Origin: UBA6265 sp964526965
GTDB lineage: Bacteria > Chloroflexota > Chloroflexia > Thermomicrobiales > UBA6265
DNA: 17,114 nt
Direction of reading: 5' to 3'
Assembly (NCBI GenBank): GCA_964526965.1
Contig: CAZGML010000043.1
Location: 1 to 17,114, forward strand
The notes under the pieces: model-generated
The model's database searches: none
Told to the model about the DNA's origin: nothing
The model's input: only the letters and a program-made list of their open reading frames with translations
Shown: one piece after another, positions 13,804 to 17,114 of the stretch
How the letters are laid out: each line of letters starts with the position of its first letter
Numbering within the stretch: the first letter of the stretch is position 1
Made by a program: the position numbers and the translations under genes

Positions 13804-16044
13804 ATGGAGGACTCTGACATCGAACGCTCGCTGACTGATCAACCACAATTTGTACTCGCCGACCGCGAGGCATTCGCCGAATCCGATGCATCTATTCTGC
13901 TTTATGGTGCGGATAATCGGAAGGGTGTGGTCGCGATTGAACCGGCGGGTCCGTATGAGGTGGAAGTCTTCTTTGCCGACGGCTGGAAGAAGCGTTGGAG
14001 TGAGCGCCACGTGAGCAGGCCATGGGCAGCGGTTCGCGATGCACGTGCGCTGGAACATCGCGCAGATGTCGAGCTCACTCCCCTGCGCGGAGACCATCCT
14101 TTCTCGACGCTCGCCTCGTTCGAGACATGGTCAGGCTGGCGACAGGCAGGTATGGCTGAAGCCCGGCGCAACAACGATGCGGTCTGTCCCGGCACGTTCC
14201 CGGCCCAGTATCAGTACCGCACCGGAACCACCATGTTCCAGGGAATGACATATGGGCAGATTCGTCGGTTGCAACTTGATATCGAGACGACGACCCTCGA
14301 CCCCGCCGAACATGATGCCAGCATCATTATGATTGCGCTCAAACAGGGCACCTTCGAGCAGGTGTTAGTCCGTACCGGCTCCGAATCCGACCTGCTGGAG
14401 GAGCTCAACGACGTGCTGCGGAAGCTCGACCCTGATGTGATTGAGGGGCACAATATCTACGCGTTCGACATTCCCTACATCATCGCCCGGGCCACGAAAC
14501 TCGGCGTGGATCTCAAATGGGGTCGTAACAAGGGCAACCCCGCCGTTCGCACCGAGGGTCGACAACAGGTTGCCTATGTGCATGGCCGGCATGTGATCGA
14601 CACGATGGTGCAGGTGCAGCGGTTCGATATCGCCGGGAACCTGACGCGTTATGGCCTCAAGGATGTTGTCAATCAGCTCGGGCTGGAACGTGAGGACCGT
14701 GAGTTTATCGCCGGTGACGCGATTCGTGAAGCGTGGAATCAGGGTGATCATGACCGGCTGGCGCGGTACGCACTCGACGACGTGCGGGATGTGGACGTGT
14801 TGAGCAGGCTGATAATGCCGAACGAGTTCTACCAAACGCAGATGGTACCGATGAACTACCAGCAATGCGCGCTGGCGGGCACGGGTCGCAAAATCGATGA
14901 GATGATGATCCGCGGCTATCTCTGTGCACTGCACAGCATCCCGCGGCCGATGAGTTCAGAGCCGTTTCCGGGTGGTTATGTGGAAGTGCTCGATACCGGC
15001 GTCTTTCGGCCGGTCGTGAAATGCGACGTCGAGAGCCTCTATCCGTCCATCATGCTGCGAGAGGGGATCCGGTCGCGAAACGATGTGCTCGCAGCCTTCC
15101 CCATCATGCTTCGTGACTTACGCGAACGACGGTTCGATGCAAAACGACGTTCGCAAGACCCGAATGAGCAAAATCGCGCGATGTGGGATGGGCTTCAGGG
15201 TGGCTTTAAGATCCTGATCAACTCGTTCTTCGGCTACCTGGGGTTTGGGCGAGGACATTTCAACGATTTTGAGGCTGCACGCACCATTACGCTGGAAGGC
15301 CAACGGCTAATCCAGCACATCGTGAAAGAGCTGGAGAATGCCGGGGCTATCCCGATCGAAGTCGATACGGATGGCGTCTACTTCGTACCTCCGAAGAACG
15401 TGCGCGACAAAGAGTCTGAGGAAGCATTTATCGAGCGCGTTGGTGCAACGTTGCCAGAGGGCATACACCTCGCGCACGATGGCAGCTTCGCCGCCATGCT
15501 CAGCCTCAAACAAAAGACCTATGCATTGCTTACTGAAAGCGGATCATTGCGCCTCACCGGGAGTGCGCTAAGAAGTCGGGCACTGGAACCATGCTTCCGC
15601 GAGTTTATCGCGGATACTGCGCGTGCACTTTTGACCAATGACCTCTCTGGTGCGCGGAGCCGCTACTTCGAGTTGGCGGAGGCGATTCGCGACCAGACAC
15701 TGCCGATCGAAGCGATTACGCAAACTGTTCGACCGCGTGAAAATACACTCAACTCGCGCGTGAAACTGAAGCGCTTGCTGGCTTCGGCGCCGGGCACCTG
15801 GAAGTTCGGGGAGCGCATCGGTATTTATGAGCACGAATCCGGTGGCTACGAATTCGCTGAAAACTATCAGCGGGATGCCAATGCCACCGCCCTGCTCGAT
15901 CGCCTGAAAGATGTAATCGAGCGATTCCGCGGAGCCCTGGAAAACGATGCTGTATTCGATGCGTCGTTCCCGCGAATAACCCCAACTACTGATATGGAAG
16001 CCGCACGTAACCAGCAGCCTGTACAGCAATTGGAACTATTTTGA
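13804..16044 (+). CDS. Family B DNA polymerase (Pol II-like) with proofreading and a clamp-binding tail
   Basis: The 746-residue protein has a full 3'-5' exonuclease domain: Exo I QLDIETT (D159, E161), Exo II HNIYAFD (N217, D222) and Exo III YALDD (Y322, D326). The polymerase domain follows with motif A CDVESLYPS (407-415, D408), motif B KILINSFFGY (469-478) and motif C EVDTDGVYF (519-527; D521, D523), then KTY (571-573). All catalytic carboxylates are present, so it should be active. Motif C reads VDTDG instead of the usual YGDTDS. The last five residues QLELF (742-746) fit the bacterial sliding-clamp peptide, as at the end of E. coli Pol II (783 residues). The ATG at 13804 has no upstream ribosome site; GGAGG lies just inside the gene. 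The frame is open back to 13603 but that part lies in phzF. With the LexA box this suggests a damage-inducible repair polymerase (inference). Confidence 0.93.
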   Translation: MEDSDIERSLTDQPQFVLADREAFAESDASILLYGADNRKGVVAIEPAGPYEVEVFFADGWKKRWSERHVSRPWAAVRDARALEHRADVELTPLRGDHPFSTLASFETWSGWRQAGMAEARRNNDAVCPGTFPAQYQYRTGTTMFQGMTYGQIRRLQLDIETTTLDPAEHDASIIMIALKQGTFEQVLVRTGSESDLLEELNDVLRKLDPDVIEGHNIYAFDIPYIIARATKLGVDLKWGRNKGNPAVRTEGRQQVAYVHGRHVIDTMVQVQRFDIAGNLTRYGLKDVVNQLGLEREDREFIAGDAIREAWNQGDHDRLARYALDDVRDVDVLSRLIMPNEFYQTQMVPMNYQQCALAGTGRKIDEMMIRGYLCALHSIPRPMSSEPFPGGYVEVLDTGVFRPVVKCDVESLYPSIMLREGIRSRNDVLAAFPIMLRDLRERRFDAKRRSQDPNEQNRAMWDGLQGGFKILINSFFGYLGFGRGHFNDFEAARTITLEGQRLIQHIVKELENAGAIPIEVDTDGVYFVPPKNVRDKESEEAFIERVGATLPEGIHLAHDGSFAAMLSLKQKTYALLTESGSLRLTGSALRSRALEPCFREFIADTARALLTNDLSGARSRYFELAEAIRDQTLPIEAITQTVRPRENTLNSRVKLKRLLASAPGTWKFGERIGIYEHESGGYEFAENYQRDANATALLDRLKDVIERFRGALENDAVFDASFPRITPTTDMEAARNQQPVQQLELF

Positions 16045-16335
16045 TTGGAGCCTTGAGGCGGTAAGCCCCGTTCGTTAGTTCGCGTAACCAACGATTGACG
16101 ACGTGACGTATGGACGCGCATCCGTGCGGCAGTTCTCGGCTTCTTCCATTCGAATGGATTGTCGCTCAGCGGCGTCATGGAACCACCCCTTCATCTCTCC
16201 CGCTCCTGTTGCCAGATCTCGTAGTCAGCTCAACGAGGTCAAAGCTCCCCCTTGTGCAACCGACCTGATGTGCGTAACCTTTTATCGTCAAATCGTGCAA
16301 ACATAATAACCGACTCTAATAGGAAGTGAAGTCAT
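16045..16335. other. Intergenic region before the Yip1-like gene (291 nt)
   Basis: No convincing gene, terminator or RNA was found. It holds a perfect 14-bp palindrome TCCATTCGAATGGA (16145-16158), a possible but unplaced -10 CATAAT (16302-16307) lacking a good -35, and the ribosome site AGGAAG (16321-16326) for the next gene. A minus-strand frame from 16178 has a fair AAGGGG ribosome site but runs into the polymerase gene with biased, non-protein-like composition. Confidence 0.4.
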
Positions 16336-16872
16336 ATGGGCGTTCATGCACAGGACCAGGAGCTACATAACTCGTTTGTCGACAGGGTTCTGGGAATATT
16401 GAAACTCGATCGACCAACGTATGAGCGGATTGCAGCAGATCCCAATGCCATGACGCAGGCGGTGGGGATCGTGCTTGCGGTATCCGTCGCAAATGGCATC
16501 GCACAATCGACGGGCGATGGACCAGGGATTATCGGCGGGATGCTCGCTGGAGTCGTCGGTTGGGCGATTATCGGCGCGGCGGTCGCGTGGATCGGACAAA
16601 GGATGGCTGGTCCACACTCCGAAATACCGCTACAACGCTCTTTGCGATTGCTCGGATGGGCAATGGCCCCAACAATCCTGTATTTGCTCACACCTCTTCC
16701 GCTGGGAGGACTGATAAGTTTTGCGGCGTCGATCTGGGCGTTTGTCGCCTATGTGGTCGCCGTGCAGGTGCTAACTAAAGTATCAGTGGGCAAGGCGATC
16801 CTGATTCTGATCGCGGCTGCTTTCATAGCGGGTCTCACAATTCTCATCGTTACGTTTGCCTTTATTACCTAG
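16336..16872 (+). CDS. Yip1-family-like integral membrane protein
   Basis: The 178-residue protein has a short cytoplasmic-type start containing VLGILKLDRPTYERIAADP (18-36), resembling the region before the first membrane helix in bacterial Yip1-domain proteins. Five hydrophobic segments follow at about 39-57, 64-87, 103-118, 121-145 and 153-177, matching the usual five-span layout. The function of bacterial members is unknown; eukaryotic Yip1 proteins act in vesicle traffic. The ATG follows AGGAAG (16321-16326). It stands alone, with a 291-nt gap before it and no terminator recognised directly after. Family assignment rests on topology and the N-terminal segment only. Confidence 0.6.
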   Translation: MGVHAQDQELHNSFVDRVLGILKLDRPTYERIAADPNAMTQAVGIVLAVSVANGIAQSTGDGPGIIGGMLAGVVGWAIIGAAVAWIGQRMAGPHSEIPLQRSLRLLGWAMAPTILYLLTPLPLGGLISFAASIWAFVAYVVAVQVLTKVSVGKAILILIAAAFIAGLTILIVTFAFIT

Positions 16873-17070
16873 TTTCGGAAAGGGCAATCGTTCCCCAGGG
16901 CACGTCTATGGCCTACGTAGAGCAATACTCGGTGCGGCAGATGAATCCCATGATGCTGTGATGATTCGGTAGAGAACCCAAGGATTCCGTGGGGAACCAC
17001 TGGAAGCAAGCACCCCGATCAAAGATCTGGATGCGTTCGACCATGCGGTCGAATTCCGCAGGGGGGTTAA

Positions 17071-17102
17071 CGCAAAAACGGCCGGACACACTGTCCGACC
17101 GG
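17071..17102 (-). terminator. Rho-independent terminator for a minus-strand gene beyond the right edge
   Basis: Read on the minus strand, CGGTCGGACA, loop GTG, TGTCCGGCCG forms a 10-bp stem (one G-U pair) followed by TTTTTGCG. On the plus strand the same element has a mismatch and no T-run, so it points left. It implies that a gene transcribed leftward ends just past 17114. The 200 nt between the Yip1-like gene and this element show no supportable gene. Confidence 0.8.
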
Positions 17103-17114
17103 TGCATTCGTGGT

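Noticed and set aside
13784..13834. Sixteen-codon upstream frame overlapping the LexA box and the polymerase start
   Set aside because: No ribosome site and no reason beyond chance; its ATG lies within the CATATG at the operator edge.
16145..16158. Perfect 14-bp palindrome TCCATTCGAATGGA as an operator
   Set aside because: About one such palindrome is expected by chance in 17 kb, and it is not placed at a convincing promoter.
15867..16178. Minus-strand frame with a fair AAGGGG ribosome site starting at 16178
   Set aside because: Most of it lies antisense to the conserved end of the polymerase gene, and its Ser/Arg-rich composition looks like a shadow.
16873..17070. Short minus-strand frames (up to 64 codons) near the right edge as genes or remnants
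   Set aside because: They start within or beside the terminator hairpin, lack ribosome sites, and show no recognisable motif.

Overview
The window is about 17.1 kb of chromosomal DNA from a moderately GC-rich bacterium that uses GTG starts freely. The best guess is a member of Chloroflexota, possibly Thermomicrobia-like. The reasons are a short EF-Ts, a family B DNA polymerase next to a Gram-positive-type LexA box, a VanW/peptidoglycan-binding protein, and tandem bactofilins. No rRNA, tRNA, insertion sequence, phage gene or CRISPR array was seen. The placement is inference and no marker was searched.

Layout. (1) 30-1466: a GH4 alpha-galactosidase-like gene, probably the end of a sugar-use operon entering from the left. 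It converges on (2) 1505-3256 (minus), an exported VanW-family protein with a Tat-like signal. (3) A 384-nt divergent intergenic region carries a promoter with a dyad over its -10 box. It leads into (4) two bactofilins (3641-4306, 4348-4959) and a single-pass membrane protein (5154-6314) with a Cys4 head, a charged disordered linker and an external SH3b domain. A clear terminator closes this block. (5) An extended -10 promoter and a leader of about 139 nt start the housekeeping run rpsB-tsf-pyrH-frr-uppS-cdsA-dxr (6542-12155), with hairpins between rpsB/tsf and tsf/pyrH. (6) Facing it on the minus strand are a PhzF-like enzyme and a ComF-family phosphoribosyltransferase, overlapping by 4 bp. 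comF also overlaps the 3' end of dxr by 35 bp. (7) Divergent from phzF is a 746-residue family B DNA polymerase with intact exonuclease and polymerase motifs, a C-terminal sliding-clamp peptide, and a perfect GAAC-N4-GTTC box just before its start. (8) A Yip1-like membrane protein follows, then a minus-strand terminator that belongs to a gene beyond the right edge.

How the parts may work together. The central run covers translation (S2, EF-Ts, ribosome recycling), pyrimidine nucleotides (UMP kinase), and isoprenoid/lipid/envelope precursors (Dxr, UppS, CdsA). The left block looks like a cell-envelope module: cytoplasmic bactofilin polymers, a membrane protein able to span from cytoplasm to wall, and a divergent wall-associated VanW protein. 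The right block looks like a DNA-damage-responsive Pol II-type polymerase. Its LexA box lies in a promoter region shared with the phzF-comF pair. The two most notable observations are the SOS-polymerase arrangement and the bactofilin/Cys4-TM-SH3b module.
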